Shown: piece by piece, positions 17,677 to 25,841 of the stretch
How the letters are laid out: each line of letters starts with the position of its first letter
Numbering within the stretch: position 1 is the first letter of the stretch
NCBI GenBank assembly: GCA_964509425.1
Contig: CAZDWZ010000005.1
Coordinates: forward strand, 248,001-312,000
DNA: 64,000 nucleotides
From: CAZDWZ01 sp964509425
Lineage (GTDB): Bacteria > Bdellovibrionota_C > UBA2361 > SZUA-149 > CAZDWZ01
Direction: 5' to 3'
Program-made: the position numbers and the translations under genes
The notes under the pieces: model-generated
Databases searched by the model: none
Told to the model about the DNA's origin: nothing
The model's input: only the letters and a program-made list of their open reading frames with translations

Positions 17677-18326
17677 AGCTCGACTCCGACGAGAGAATAA
17701 TTTCTACTCAAAGAGTCTAACACGCAGGAAAACCGGTCGTCACAATCTGCCCATACGAGAACCTAAGATGTCACCGACACCTAATACAGCCGAAGCAGGT
17801 ACGTCGCTTCACCGAGATCGATTCTGTTCACGAGAGCACCCCTCTCGCGGGTGCGTTGCAAAGTGGCTGATGTCACCTCGAAAAGTCGTCAACACCTATC
17901 TTCACTTTTCTTCGCTCACCCGTAATTTGTTTTGCGACCCCGCACGCGTGCGAACCGCCACACCCCACGGAACGACCACCACTCCATCCCCGCCTGAGAT
18001 ACTTCGCGAACGACGCCGGGCCTTCGTTTTTTTTTGATTTTCTTCCCCCGCCACCGGAGTTTTCCACGGATAGCACTTTCCTCAGCGTCGAGTGACAGGC
18101 TCGACGTTGAGAGCGCTATCCGTGGAAAACTCTCCCCACCTAATTTGTGTTGGTGGATTCTTTGAGTTCTGAGCATCGCGAATGATGGAAGTTTAGTCGC
18201 TCCTCGAAAAGATTCGGCGAGTGGCGCCCCTGATGCAGAGAAAAGTTTTGCCTTGGAAACAGCGTTCCCAAGGCGGTGTGGTCCCCCTTTATTTCCTTGT
18301 TGTTGTAAACCTCTTGTTTCGCGGGC
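17677..18326. other. 650-base gene-poor stretch with a long inverted repeat
   Basis: No supported gene: the open frames here lack ribosome sites and family signals. The one notable structure is the inverted repeat at 18057-18132. A second small hairpin occurs around 18250 (CCTTGG...CCAAGG). Confidence 0.45.
18057..18132. repeat. 76-bp near-perfect inverted repeat
   Basis: Outer arms 18057-18074 and 18115-18132 are perfect over 18 bp (GAGTTTTCCACGGATAGC and its complement). Inside, TCAGCGTCGAG pairs with CTCGACGTTGA with one mismatch around a short loop. There is no T-run, so it is not a normal terminator. It could be a cruciform, a transposon end pair or a recombination site. Confidence 0.75.
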
Positions 18327-19148
18327 TCAGGCGGCGAAGTTCGGCTCCCAGAGCTTGTCGAGCTTCCCGAACCGGGCGTTCATGGCGTCCACGACGTTCA
18401 GGGCGTAGCAGAACGCCGAGATGACCTGAGCGCTCCGAATCTCCCGGCCGATCATCTGCCGGAGCTGACCCAAAGAGAACACCTTGGTGTCGCGCTGCTG
18501 CGAGTCCGGCTCGAGCGCCTTCAGCTCGTTGGTGTTCTGCAGGTCCACGGTCGCGAGCCAGACGGACGTGCGCATGCGCGCCGTGCTGTCCGTCTCGTTG
18601 ATGTACCCACAGTACCGCATCGAGGAGAAGGGCGTCGTACCGTGGATCTCCTCCGTCGCTTCCCGCCGTGCGGCGCGGAGACCGAGGATGCCGTCGGCCG
18701 GGAGAGCGGGATCGCAAATGGACTTCGGGAAGTAGACGTCCGTGTATTCCGCCTCCTCGCCTCGCCAGTCCGTGTCGGTCGCGAAGCCCCGGCCGGGTTC
18801 GAGCTGGAAGCCGCCCACCGCCTGCCGATACTGCTCGGACACGACGGTGAAGATCGACACCCCCACGCGGACGAGCACGACAGTGAGGACACCGTCGATG
18901 ATGGCCGGAGGGATGCCTTCCTTCCAGCTATTGACGCGCATGGGGCGGATGTACGTTCCCTTGCCGCTCGAGAACTTGAACGACATCGTACTGGCGAAGC
19001 CGCGGTTTGCGCGGCTCTCCTCGGGAAGGAAGTCAACGATCGTGGGCCCCAGTCCGTCGGGGCGAGAGAGATTTTCGGGGCCGAAGCGGAGCACCCCGTT
19101 CGCATCGCACCATCCGTTGATGCGATCGAGTAAGGCAGCGTTGGACAT
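18327..19148 (-). CDS. Nudix-like hydrolase, GC-rich (probably acquired)
   Basis: 273 aa from the ATG at 19148, which follows GAGGTG; the frame extends 14 codons further without a better site. The middle has a Nudix-like layout: SEQYRQAVGGFQLEPGRGF (as in ADP-ribose pyrophosphatases), then a box-like GLRAARREATEEIHG with the REx2EE core, but with an insertion between the two and one residue off the exact box. Function unproven; a nucleoside-diphosphate-sugar substrate would be the default guess. Base use differs sharply from the surroundings: one sampled 60-base line (18661) is 73% GC, against about 50-55% nearby. Stands alone. Confidence 0.5.
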   Translation of the reverse strand: MSNAALLDRINGWCDANGVLRFGPENLSRPDGLGPTIVDFLPEESRANRGFASTMSFKFSSGKGTYIRPMRVNSWKEGIPPAIIDGVLTVVLVRVGVSIFTVVSEQYRQAVGGFQLEPGRGFATDTDWRGEEAEYTDVYFPKSICDPALPADGILGLRAARREATEEIHGTTPFSSMRYCGYINETDSTARMRTSVWLATVDLQNTNELKALEPDSQQRDTKVFSLGQLRQMIGREIRSAQVISAFCYALNVVDAMNARFGKLDKLWEPNFAA

Positions 19149-19358
19149 TGTCACCTCAAGTAAATACCTGTTTAGGGCGAACCGTTCCAACTCCGCCGAG
19201 GCAGTGCGCCACTCCCGAAAAGCGAACGGCGAGCTGTTCTCTCGAAAGAGTAGAAACGATTCACGATGAAGAATTTTGAGATGAAGAATGAAAGAACGAA
19301 GTTTGAGCTTGCTTACGTATTCGGCGGATTCAGCGAAGTCAATACAGGTATAATAATG

Positions 19359-20783
19359 TCAGAGGTTATAATGGTCTCGCAGAGCCTGACGGGCGGCGTG
19401 CATCCCGCACATCCCGTGGATTCCGCTTCCGGGAGGAGTGGCGGCGGAGCACAAATACATGTTCTTCGCCGATGTTCGGTATGGCGAAAGTGAGACCACC
19501 GGCCTGAACGCAATCTGCCGGAGGTGGAGCGAGCCGCCGTTGATATCACCGCCGGAGTAATTCGGATTCATCGCTTCGAAATCCCGGCAGCTCATCGTAG
19601 AACGAGCGAGAACACAGTCTTTGAAGCCCGGAGCGAAGCGTTCAATTTGGTTCTCGATTCGACCGGTCATGTCGGCATCCGCGCCGTTCGGCACATGACA
19701 ATATGCCCAGGCGGTATGTTTTCCTTCCGGTGCTCGGGATGGATCAAACGGAGTATGTTGCGCAAAAAGAACAAATGGTTTTTCGGGAAGGATACCACTT
19801 CCGACGAGTCGTTCGGACTCGGCGATTTCCTCGAAGCTTCCCCCAATGTGCACGGTAGCCGCGCGTCGGCAGGGTTCGGCGAGGAACGGTGCGGGTGCAG
19901 AAAGTGCGTAGTCGATTTTGAAAACGCCGGCGCCATATCGGTAATTCTCGAGCTGCCGTCGATATGCCGGTGAAAGTTTTGCGCCCGCGATCCGGAGAAA
20001 TTCTTTCGGAGTCAGGTCGAACAGGACAACTTCGTGCGGAGGTAGCTCGGCGATCGAGTTGATTTTTTGTCCCGTGCGGATCTGACCTCCAAGGCTCCGG
20101 AAGATCTGCGCAAGCGCCTTTGCGAGCTCGCCCGCACCACCCTTCGGAAATGGCCATCCGTCGGCATGAGCGAACAGAGAGAATAGGATGGCAAACGCCG
20201 CCGTTCCGGCACGGTCGAGGGGGAGTACCGAATGTGCTGCATTCCCCGCGAAGACAGCGGCGAGAGTATCGTCACTAAAAATTTCTCGTGCAAGATGTCG
20301 CACCGAGCGAATTGCGCGAAGTCCGAAGCGAGCAAGCAGCAGCGGATGAGCGGGAAGCCGTGGAGGACCGAGCACTTCAGGCTGGAACTCTCGCCATCTT
20401 TCCAAGAACGGCTGAAGAAGCTTTCGGTAGGCTTCTTCATCGACGCCAAATTGACGGGAGGTAGCAGTGATATCTCTTTCGATCCATCCCGCTCGGCCGT
20501 TTTCGAGAGGGTGAGCGACCGCAAACGGCGAATGTATCCACTCCACGCCGGAACTTTGAAGATCAAGCGAGCGGAAGAAAGGAGATTCCGAGAGCGGGTG
20601 AATAGCGGAGCACACATCATGGAGAAATCCCGGAAGGGTTTTTTCTGCGGTGTGCAGCCCGCCGCCGATTCGTTCTTCAGCTTCAATGATCAAGACGGAG
20701 ATCCCGGCTTTCGCCAGCGTAATTCCGGCAGACAGTCCGTTGGGGCCGGAACCGACGACAATCGCTTGGAATTTTTCACTCAT
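19359..20783 (-). CDS. FAD-dependent oxidoreductase, phytoene-dehydrogenase-like
   Basis: 474 aa from ATG 20783 (MSEKFQAIVVGSGPNGLSAG). The Rossmann FAD motif GSGPNGLSAG starts at residue 12, and IIEAEERIGGGLHT binds the ribose. The C-terminal ATPPGSGIHGMCGMHAARQAL is the family's FAD-binding closing motif. The set includes carotenoid desaturases, all-trans-retinol saturases and many uncharacterised oxidoreductases; no carotenoid gene is near, so the substrate is open. The frame extends 26 codons further upstream, but the dinucleotide fold normally starts as chosen. Start confidence is moderate because the ribosome site is weak. Confidence 0.85.
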   Translation of the reverse strand: MSEKFQAIVVGSGPNGLSAGITLAKAGISVLIIEAEERIGGGLHTAEKTLPGFLHDVCSAIHPLSESPFFRSLDLQSSGVEWIHSPFAVAHPLENGRAGWIERDITATSRQFGVDEEAYRKLLQPFLERWREFQPEVLGPPRLPAHPLLLARFGLRAIRSVRHLAREIFSDDTLAAVFAGNAAHSVLPLDRAGTAAFAILFSLFAHADGWPFPKGGAGELAKALAQIFRSLGGQIRTGQKINSIAELPPHEVVLFDLTPKEFLRIAGAKLSPAYRRQLENYRYGAGVFKIDYALSAPAPFLAEPCRRAATVHIGGSFEEIAESERLVGSGILPEKPFVLFAQHTPFDPSRAPEGKHTAWAYCHVPNGADADMTGRIENQIERFAPGFKDCVLARSTMSCRDFEAMNPNYSGGDINGGSLHLRQIAFRPVVSLSPYRTSAKNMYLCSAATPPGSGIHGMCGMHAARQALRDHYNL

Positions 20784-21034
20784 CTTTTCTTTCGAATAAC
20801 GAAATCGAATTTCATTTAAAAATCTCTCTGCTCGAGCAGGATATTTTTCTGGCGGAGCCATTCTGTCTATGCGAGCCTGCCTCGGACCGAGCGAGCCTGA
20901 GAGAAGAAAAGGTCAAATTTGCGGCATTGTTTACCGGTTGAAGCACTAGTTCTTCTGCGTCGCAAGTTCTTCCGTGTGATGAGTTCTTCGGGGCTAGGTC
21001 GAAGTAGGAGTCGGTAAAGTTGTAGGGAAGTTGT

Positions 21035-21148
21035 ATGCCGCTTCGAGGATATCTGATTTTGTTGTTGATGCTCCTCTCCGTCCTCCTTCCAGGATGGACC
21101 AACCTTACGTATCTATTTTCCCTCGTCGTCATTTTCCTATTCTTCTAG
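21035..21148 (+). CDS. Possible 37-aa small membrane protein
   Basis: ATG 21035 with AGGGAAG about five bases upstream, ending at TAG 21146-21148. The peptide has two hydrophobic segments (YLILLLMLLSVLLPG and LTYLFSLVVIFLFF) joined by a short WTN turn. Only Arg4 is charged. It resembles tiny membrane proteins in general but no family I can name. The stop is six bases before the first unit of the tandem repeat. It may be chance; conservation would decide. Confidence 0.35.
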   Translation: MPLRGYLILLLMLLSVLLPGWTNLTYLFSLVVIFLFF

Positions 21149-21153
21149 GTTAG

Positions 21154-21530
21154 GTTTGCTTTTGCCCCAATCCTTCGTTGCGGGAGATGTCTCCGCTCCT
21201 CATTTACAGTAGTAAACTCCGGTGCTCGTCATTCCCGCGCCTCGGCTTGGACCAAAATCAAACCTAACTGGTATGAGTTTGCTTTTGCCCCAATCCTTCG
21301 TTGCGGGAGATGTCTCCGCTCCTCATTTACANNNNNNNNNNNNNNNNNNNNNNNNNNNNNNNNNNNNNNNNNNNNNNNNNNNNNNNNNNNNNNNNNNNNN
21401 NNNNNNNNNNNNNNNNNNNNNNNNNNNNNNNGTTTGCTTTTGCCCCAATCCTTCGTTGCGGGAGATGTCTCCGCTCCTCATTTACAGTAGTAAACTCCGG
21501 TGCTCGTCATTCCCGCGCCTCGGCTTAGGC
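21154..21530 (+). repeat. 123-bp tandem repeat array interrupted by an assembly gap
   Basis: Unit starts at GTTTGCTTTTGCCCCAATCC. Copy 1 is 21154-21276, copy 2 starts at 21277 (period 123) and runs into Ns after 55 bases, copy 3 resumes at 21432 and diverges after about 21530 into the metG leader. Each unit contains GGAGATGTCTCC and TTTACAGTAGTAAA, both self-complementary. The true copy number is unknown because the gap lies inside the array. Confidence 0.85.
21332..21431. other. Assembly gap (100 N)
   Basis: Exactly 100 N, the conventional filler for a gap of unknown size. It falls inside the tandem repeat, which explains why assembly broke here. Confidence 0.99.
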
Positions 21531-21653
21531 CAAAATCGAACTCAATCACGGGGGCATTCCCCACTTTGAAAGACACTTTGGCCTTCGAGGTAATTTTCGC
21601 TATATAGCCCCCTTTCATCTGCGAAATCTGTTTTCGGTGTTTTGGAGGAATTT

Positions 21654-23396
21654 GTGAGTCGATATATCGCTGTATTCGCCGCATGGCCGTATGCAAACGG
21701 GGATCTTCATCTCGGGCATGTGGCAGGCGCCTATCTTCCCGCAGATATCTTTGCTCGATATCACCGGTTGCGAGGTAACAAAGTTCTCTTTGCTTCCGGT
21801 TCGGATTCGCATGGAACACCGATTACCTTAAAGGCTCGAGAAGAGAATCGCACTCCGTATGATGTCGTGCGGCATTACCACCACCGGTTCCTTGAGTCAT
21901 GGAACCGACTCGGCATCAGCTTCGATCTCTTCACGCACACGCATACGAAGAACCACGAACGAATCACGCAGGATATTTTCCGGAAGCTCCACGAGAAGGG
22001 AGACCTCTCCGTGAAAGCCGAGCAACAATATTACGACGAGCAAGCCAACCTGTTTTTGCCGGACCGGTATGTTCGAGGAACTTGCCCCAAATGTGGGAAC
22101 GGCCGGGCGAGGGGAGATCAGTGCGAAGCATGCGGGGTCACCTTCGAGGGACCGATGCTCGTCGACCCGATTTCAATCATCACCAACACAACCCCCGTCG
22201 TTCGTGAGACGAGCCATTTTTATTTCGAGATGGGGAAATACGACGAGCCAATGCTCGAATACGTGAATCGTGCTCCGCACTGGCGAACCGCAGTTCAAAA
22301 TTTCACGCGCTCTATGCTTGAGGATGGACTCAAGCCGCGTCCTATCACTCGCGACATCGATTGGGGAGTTCCAGTTCCCGTGGAGGGCTGGGAGAAGAAA
22401 GTAATCTACGTTTGGTTCGACGCCGTGATTGGATATTTCAGCGCCTCACAGGAATGGGCGCAACAGTCCGGCGATGCGTCAGCCTGGGAGAAGTGGTGGA
22501 AGAACGCCGACGCGAAGAGTTTTTATTTCATTGGCAAAGATAACGTTCCGTTTCACACCGTCATCTGGCCGACCGAGCTTATGGCCTATGATAAGGCCTT
22601 GAACCTCCCGTTTGATGTTCCGGCAAATCAGTTCCTCAATATGGACGGCGAGAAATTCTCAACGAGCCGTGGACTCGCGGTGTGGCTGCACGACACGCTC
22701 GATCGATATGATAGCGACGCCCTTCGTTATTACACCACCAGCATCCTGCCGGAGACGAAAGATGCGAACTTCAGCTGGGATGAATTCATTACTAAGAACA
22801 ACGGTGAGCTCGTCGCAGCGTGGGGGAATCTGGTGAACCGCGTTCTCGGATTTGCATTCTCGAGGTTCGACGCGAAAGTTCCTGACGCCGATACGCTCGA
22901 AGACCGCGACAAAACGATTCTCAGTGAAATCGAGAAGGGTTTTTCAACGGTATCGAGTTTCTATGAATCAGTTCAGCTTCGAGATGCTCTCCGCGAAGCA
23001 CTCCGTCTCACACGCGAAGTGAATAAGTACTTGGACGATACGGCACCTTGGACCGCGATCAAAACCGACCCGGCTCGGGCAAAGACGGCTATCTTCGTTG
23101 CGATGAGAGCGATCGACTCTTTAAAGCTCCTTTTTGCACCGGTGCTCCCCGAGAGCTGCGAGAAAATTCACCGTATGCTCGGCTACACGGAGCCATTGTT
23201 CGGAACGACGGGAATCGTGAACCACACCGATACCGGCGATACGTATGAAGTGTTGAAATATTCCCCAACGAAGCTCGAGCTTTCAGGTGTCGATCGGTGG
23301 AAGATCAGCGAGCTTCAGTCCGGGACCCCGTTTGAAAAGCCGGTACCGCTCTTTAAAGTTCTCGAGCCTATCGTGGCTCCCGAGACCGCAGCTTAA
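21654..23396 (+). CDS. metG: Methionyl-tRNA synthetase
   Basis: Class I aminoacyl-tRNA synthetase, 580 aa. A TTG at 21642 opens the frame, but GGAGGA at 21644-21649 points to GTG 21654 (VSRYIAVFAAWPYANGDL), which also gives the usual N-terminus. HIGH is HLGH, the KMSKS loop is KFSTSRG, and a single zinc knuckle CPKCG...CEAC is present in the CP domain. The KFSTSR form and one knuckle are typical of the MetG2 group. There is no C-terminal EMAP-type extension. The long repeat-bearing leader upstream could affect expression. Confidence 0.95.
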   Translation: MSRYIAVFAAWPYANGDLHLGHVAGAYLPADIFARYHRLRGNKVLFASGSDSHGTPITLKAREENRTPYDVVRHYHHRFLESWNRLGISFDLFTHTHTKNHERITQDIFRKLHEKGDLSVKAEQQYYDEQANLFLPDRYVRGTCPKCGNGRARGDQCEACGVTFEGPMLVDPISIITNTTPVVRETSHFYFEMGKYDEPMLEYVNRAPHWRTAVQNFTRSMLEDGLKPRPITRDIDWGVPVPVEGWEKKVIYVWFDAVIGYFSASQEWAQQSGDASAWEKWWKNADAKSFYFIGKDNVPFHTVIWPTELMAYDKALNLPFDVPANQFLNMDGEKFSTSRGLAVWLHDTLDRYDSDALRYYTTSILPETKDANFSWDEFITKNNGELVAAWGNLVNRVLGFAFSRFDAKVPDADTLEDRDKTILSEIEKGFSTVSSFYESVQLRDALREALRLTREVNKYLDDTAPWTAIKTDPARAKTAIFVAMRAIDSLKLLFAPVLPESCEKIHRMLGYTEPLFGTTGIVNHTDTGDTYEVLKYSPTKLELSGVDRWKISELQSGTPFEKPVPLFKVLEPIVAPETAA

Positions 23397-23419
23397 CCGG
23401 TGCTCGAAGTTCGGACGTC

Positions 23420-24409
23420 TCAGTTTCCAGAAGCGTTCAAGAAGAGCGAGGAAAGCTGAAGTTGCGGATTCGCGTTCCGGTCCCGAATGAGACGTTCCGC
23501 TTCCAGTGCTTGCAAAAGGAGGTCGGCGTATTTGGTTGCTTCAGGATGCTCCGCATTTCGAAGCACTGTCCGAATCGTATTTTTAAGAACCAGCCAGTTC
23601 AGATCGTCGCCTTTCTCTTCGCTGAGGAGCGAAGCGACCGAGAGCGCGTCCCCTGCGAGGCTATTCTCGCTTGAGAAAATGCGCCGGAGCGTGACGGAAA
23701 GTGTTTCGCTTCGGGTGAGAAGTTCGGCGATTCCCTTCCAGGCTGCAGCCGGATTTTCGAGCTCCAAAGTCCGGTAGTTCACGTGCTGCTCGAGCCCGAG
23801 TGCTGCAATCGAAGAACCGGTGAGCGCGAGAATTGCCGCGAGGCTCTTCTCGGTGAGTTTCTCTGCAAAGAGCTGTTTGAGGACGTTCGTTACTTCAGTC
23901 GCGGTGAGCTCCCCCAAAAATACCGTCTGACATCGGGAGACTATTGTATCCGGTAATCGCTGCGGCGCATGCGTGACCAGAAACAGGAATCGGCCGTTCG
24001 CGGGTTCTTCCAGTGTGAGAAGCAGCGCGTTGCTCGCTGCCGTCGTCATCTCATGAGCATTGTCGATCACGGCAACCGCGGCTTTCCCCATGAACGGCTG
24101 AAGCTGGAGGCTTGATCGAAGCTCCCGGATCGACTCAACCGAAATATCCTTCTTTTCGTCTTCCCGCCGAACGAGGTGCAGATCGGGATGCGAACCGGAT
24201 TGAAGCGGACGATCCGCCGAGCCCGGAGTGTTGCTGTGCCGCCGCAAAATATCGGCTGCGAGGGCGAAGGCGACGAGTCGCTTCCCCACGGACGGAGGAC
24301 CCGTGAAAAGTAACGCGTGTGGAATTCTCTGCTGCTTCGAAAGCTCGAGCAAATTGCCCCAAGATTTTTGGTGGCCGATCAATCGGCTTTCGAAAGGATT
24401 TATGTTCAT
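23420..24409 (-). CDS. holB: DNA polymerase III subunit delta' (HolB-like)
   Basis: 329-aa AAA+ clamp-loader subunit. Opens with FESRLIGHQKSWGNLLELSK and PHALLFTGPPSVGKRLVAFAL (Walker A GPPSVGKR). A degenerate Walker B AVIDNAHEM and the SRC motif in DTIVSRCQTVFLGEL mark delta'/gamma proteins. The four-cysteine zinc module usual after Walker A is absent, which occurs in some lineages. ATG 24409 overlaps the tmk stop by 4 bases, the classic tmk-holB order, so the two are translationally coupled. Confidence 0.88.
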   Translation of the reverse strand: MNINPFESRLIGHQKSWGNLLELSKQQRIPHALLFTGPPSVGKRLVAFALAADILRRHSNTPGSADRPLQSGSHPDLHLVRREDEKKDISVESIRELRSSLQLQPFMGKAAVAVIDNAHEMTTAASNALLLTLEEPANGRFLFLVTHAPQRLPDTIVSRCQTVFLGELTATEVTNVLKQLFAEKLTEKSLAAILALTGSSIAALGLEQHVNYRTLELENPAAAWKGIAELLTRSETLSVTLRRIFSSENSLAGDALSVASLLSEEKGDDLNWLVLKNTIRTVLRNAEHPEATKYADLLLQALEAERLIRDRNANPQLQLSSLFLNASGN

Positions 24410-25104
24410 CGAACTGCTCTCCTCTCGAGTGCGGCCTTCGCCCCAGCAAGAACATTTTCTTTACTTGCAGAGGCGTCGAGAACCACGAAACGTTTTGCAT
24501 CCTCTCGGGCGAGCTGAAGAAAGCCGTCTCGAACCCTCCGGTGAAACGCCAACTCTTCCGCTTCAAACCGCGTCCATGATTCATTCACACCTTCACCGGT
24601 CGCACCGGTCGCACCGGTCGCACCGGTCGCACCGGTCGTTCCGGTCGCACCGGCGGCCCGGCTTTTTGCTCTCCCAAGTCCGGCTTCCGCCGGGAGGTCC
24701 AAGAGAAGAACCAACTCAGGCAGAAGTCCTTCGGTGCTCACCTCGATGAGAGAGCGAAGCTTTTCAAGTGATATGCCTCTCCCGAACCCTTGATAGGCGA
24801 ATGTTGAGTGAACGTAGCGGTCGCAGAGAATGGTTTTTCCATCGGCGAGCGCCGGTCTCAGTACTTGAGAAACATGCTCGGCGCGATCCGCTGAGAATAG
24901 TAAAAGCTCTGTCGTGGGAGAAGGTGGAGGGTCGCTCTTCCTGAGCAACAATTCTCGAATCTTAAGACCGATCTCAGTGCCGCCTGGCTCCCGAGTGAGC
25001 AAGAGATTTTCACCTCGGCTGCTCAGCCACTCGGTCAACGAGCTGATCAGCGAGGATTTCCCCGAGCCTTCGATACCTTCAATGGAAATGAAAAATCCGG
25101 ACAT
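24406..25104 (-). CDS. tmk: Thymidylate kinase with a repeat insertion in the LID region
   Basis: dTMP kinase, 232 aa from ATG 25104 (MSGFFISIEGIEGSGKSS); the frame runs nine codons further. P-loop GIEGSGKSS, LTREPGGT (DR(E)-type loop), CDRYVHSTFAYQGFGRG, and LLDLPAEAGLGRAKSR. The normal continuation RFEAEELAFHRRVRDGF follows, but between them lies an Ala-Gly-Thr stretch built from a 9-bp DNA repeat (24595-24657), inside the flexible LID that closes on ATP. All core motifs seem intact, so the enzyme is probably active. Operon with holB (ATGA overlap). Weak ribosome site at the chosen start. Confidence 0.93.
   Translation of the reverse strand: MSGFFISIEGIEGSGKSSLISSLTEWLSSRGENLLLTREPGGTEIGLKIRELLLRKSDPPPSPTTELLLFSADRAEHVSQVLRPALADGKTILCDRYVHSTFAYQGFGRGISLEKLRSLIEVSTEGLLPELVLLLDLPAEAGLGRAKSRAAGATGTTGATGATGATGATGEGVNESWTRFEAEELAFHRRVRDGFLQLAREDAKRFVVLDASASKENVLAGAKAALERRAVR
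24595..24657 (-). repeat. 9-bp minisatellite within tmk (seven units)
   Basis: Seven 9-bp units (top strand ACCGGTCGC, last ones varied) from 24595 to 24657, coding (Ala-Thr-Gly) repeats on the minus strand. The four central units are identical and the outer ones have single changes, so recent expansion by slippage is likely. Length changes would keep the frame. Confidence 0.92.
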
Positions 25105-25173
25105 AGTCCGGAAGAATATCCCCAGCCCCAACGGTTGTCACGTTTGTCTGGAGCAAACTGCCCTAGAATTCAG

Positions 25174-25310
25174 AAGTGGGAAATTTTGATGGAGGTCGAG
25201 GCGAAAGAGCGGAGTTTAGTACCCGTAAATGCTTGTCCGCCGTAGCTTTAGCGAAGGTGGAAGCACCGCACGCTCTTTTAACGAAGAGATCCGTCAAAAG
25301 ACCCCACTAC
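25174..25310. repeat. Long structured interspersed repeat, copy b
   Basis: Aligns nearly end to end with 30616-30766: shared blocks include AATTTTGAYGGAGGTCGAGG, AAATGCTTGTC, AGCGAAGG-GGAAGCACCGCA and AACGAAGAGATCCGTCAAAA. The ends are complementary (GTGGG... / ...CCCAC; TTTTGATGGA / TCCGTCAAAA), so the whole folds into a long hairpin with an internal side stem. It ends four bases from the response-regulator stop. Confidence 0.8.
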
Positions 25311-25314
25311 AGTC

Positions 25315-25692
25315 CTATGGGGCGAGCACCATTTCAACGCCGGCCACGAGCTGCTTCGCCGTAAACGGTTTCGGAATGTAGTAGTCAACCGCGAACTCGC
25401 TGTACCCGCGCATCATATCTTCCGGATCGCTCTTTGCCGTAAGCATGATGATGGGAATTTTCTGTGTTTCGGGCCGCATTTTCATGTGCGCGGCGACATC
25501 GTAGCCCGACATTTTGGGCATCATGATGTCGAGGATTACGAGGTCAGGTTGATTTGATTTCAGGTATTCGACCGCTTCCATGCCGTCGGCGCAATGCATG
25601 ACCGTATACCCGCTGCCTGTGAGCACCGTGCGAACGAGAGTCCGGCAATCGAAGTCGTCATCAACCACCAGAATATTCTTCCCCTTGGACAT
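25315..25692 (-). CDS. CheY-like response regulator receiver protein
   Basis: 125-aa stand-alone receiver domain. Acidic pair in LVVDDDFD, phosphoacceptor Asp in LVILDIMMPKMSG, Thr in IIMLTAKSD and Lys in YIPKPFTAKQL are all present. There is no output domain, so it must pass its signal by protein contact. No histidine kinase is adjacent. It precedes the pseudopilin genes on the same strand by about 150 bases, but a link to pilus function is only a guess. Confidence 0.92.
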   Translation of the reverse strand: MSKGKNILVVDDDFDCRTLVRTVLTGSGYTVMHCADGMEAVEYLKSNQPDLVILDIMMPKMSGYDVAAHMKMRPETQKIPIIMLTAKSDPEDMMRGYSEFAVDYYIPKPFTAKQLVAGVEMVLAP

Positions 25693-25841
25693 CGAGCCTC
25701 CTCTCTAAACGTGCTCTCTCACTCTATCGGCATCTTGGCTATATCCCTAAACCTCGGATATGTCTCGGAAATATTGGAAAGGAAGGGTGATAACCCATTC
25801 CAATTGTTACGCAAAAGTTCTGCCCGGAGTGAAGGCTTGCT

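Noticed and set aside
18057..18132. Integron attC site
   Set aside because: The conserved GTTRRRY / RYYYAAC boxes are absent at the ends, and no integrase is near.
18642..19133. Frames antisense to the Nudix-like gene
   Set aside because: Same GC effect; the minus-strand frame has the ribosome site and Nudix-like blocks.
21222..21569. Frames crossing the N gap
   Set aside because: They consist of repeat units and unknown residues only.
24595..24657. CRISPR-like array
   Set aside because: The 9-bp units are directly adjacent, without spacers, and lie in a coding frame; RtcR's CARF-type domain is not evidence of CRISPR either.
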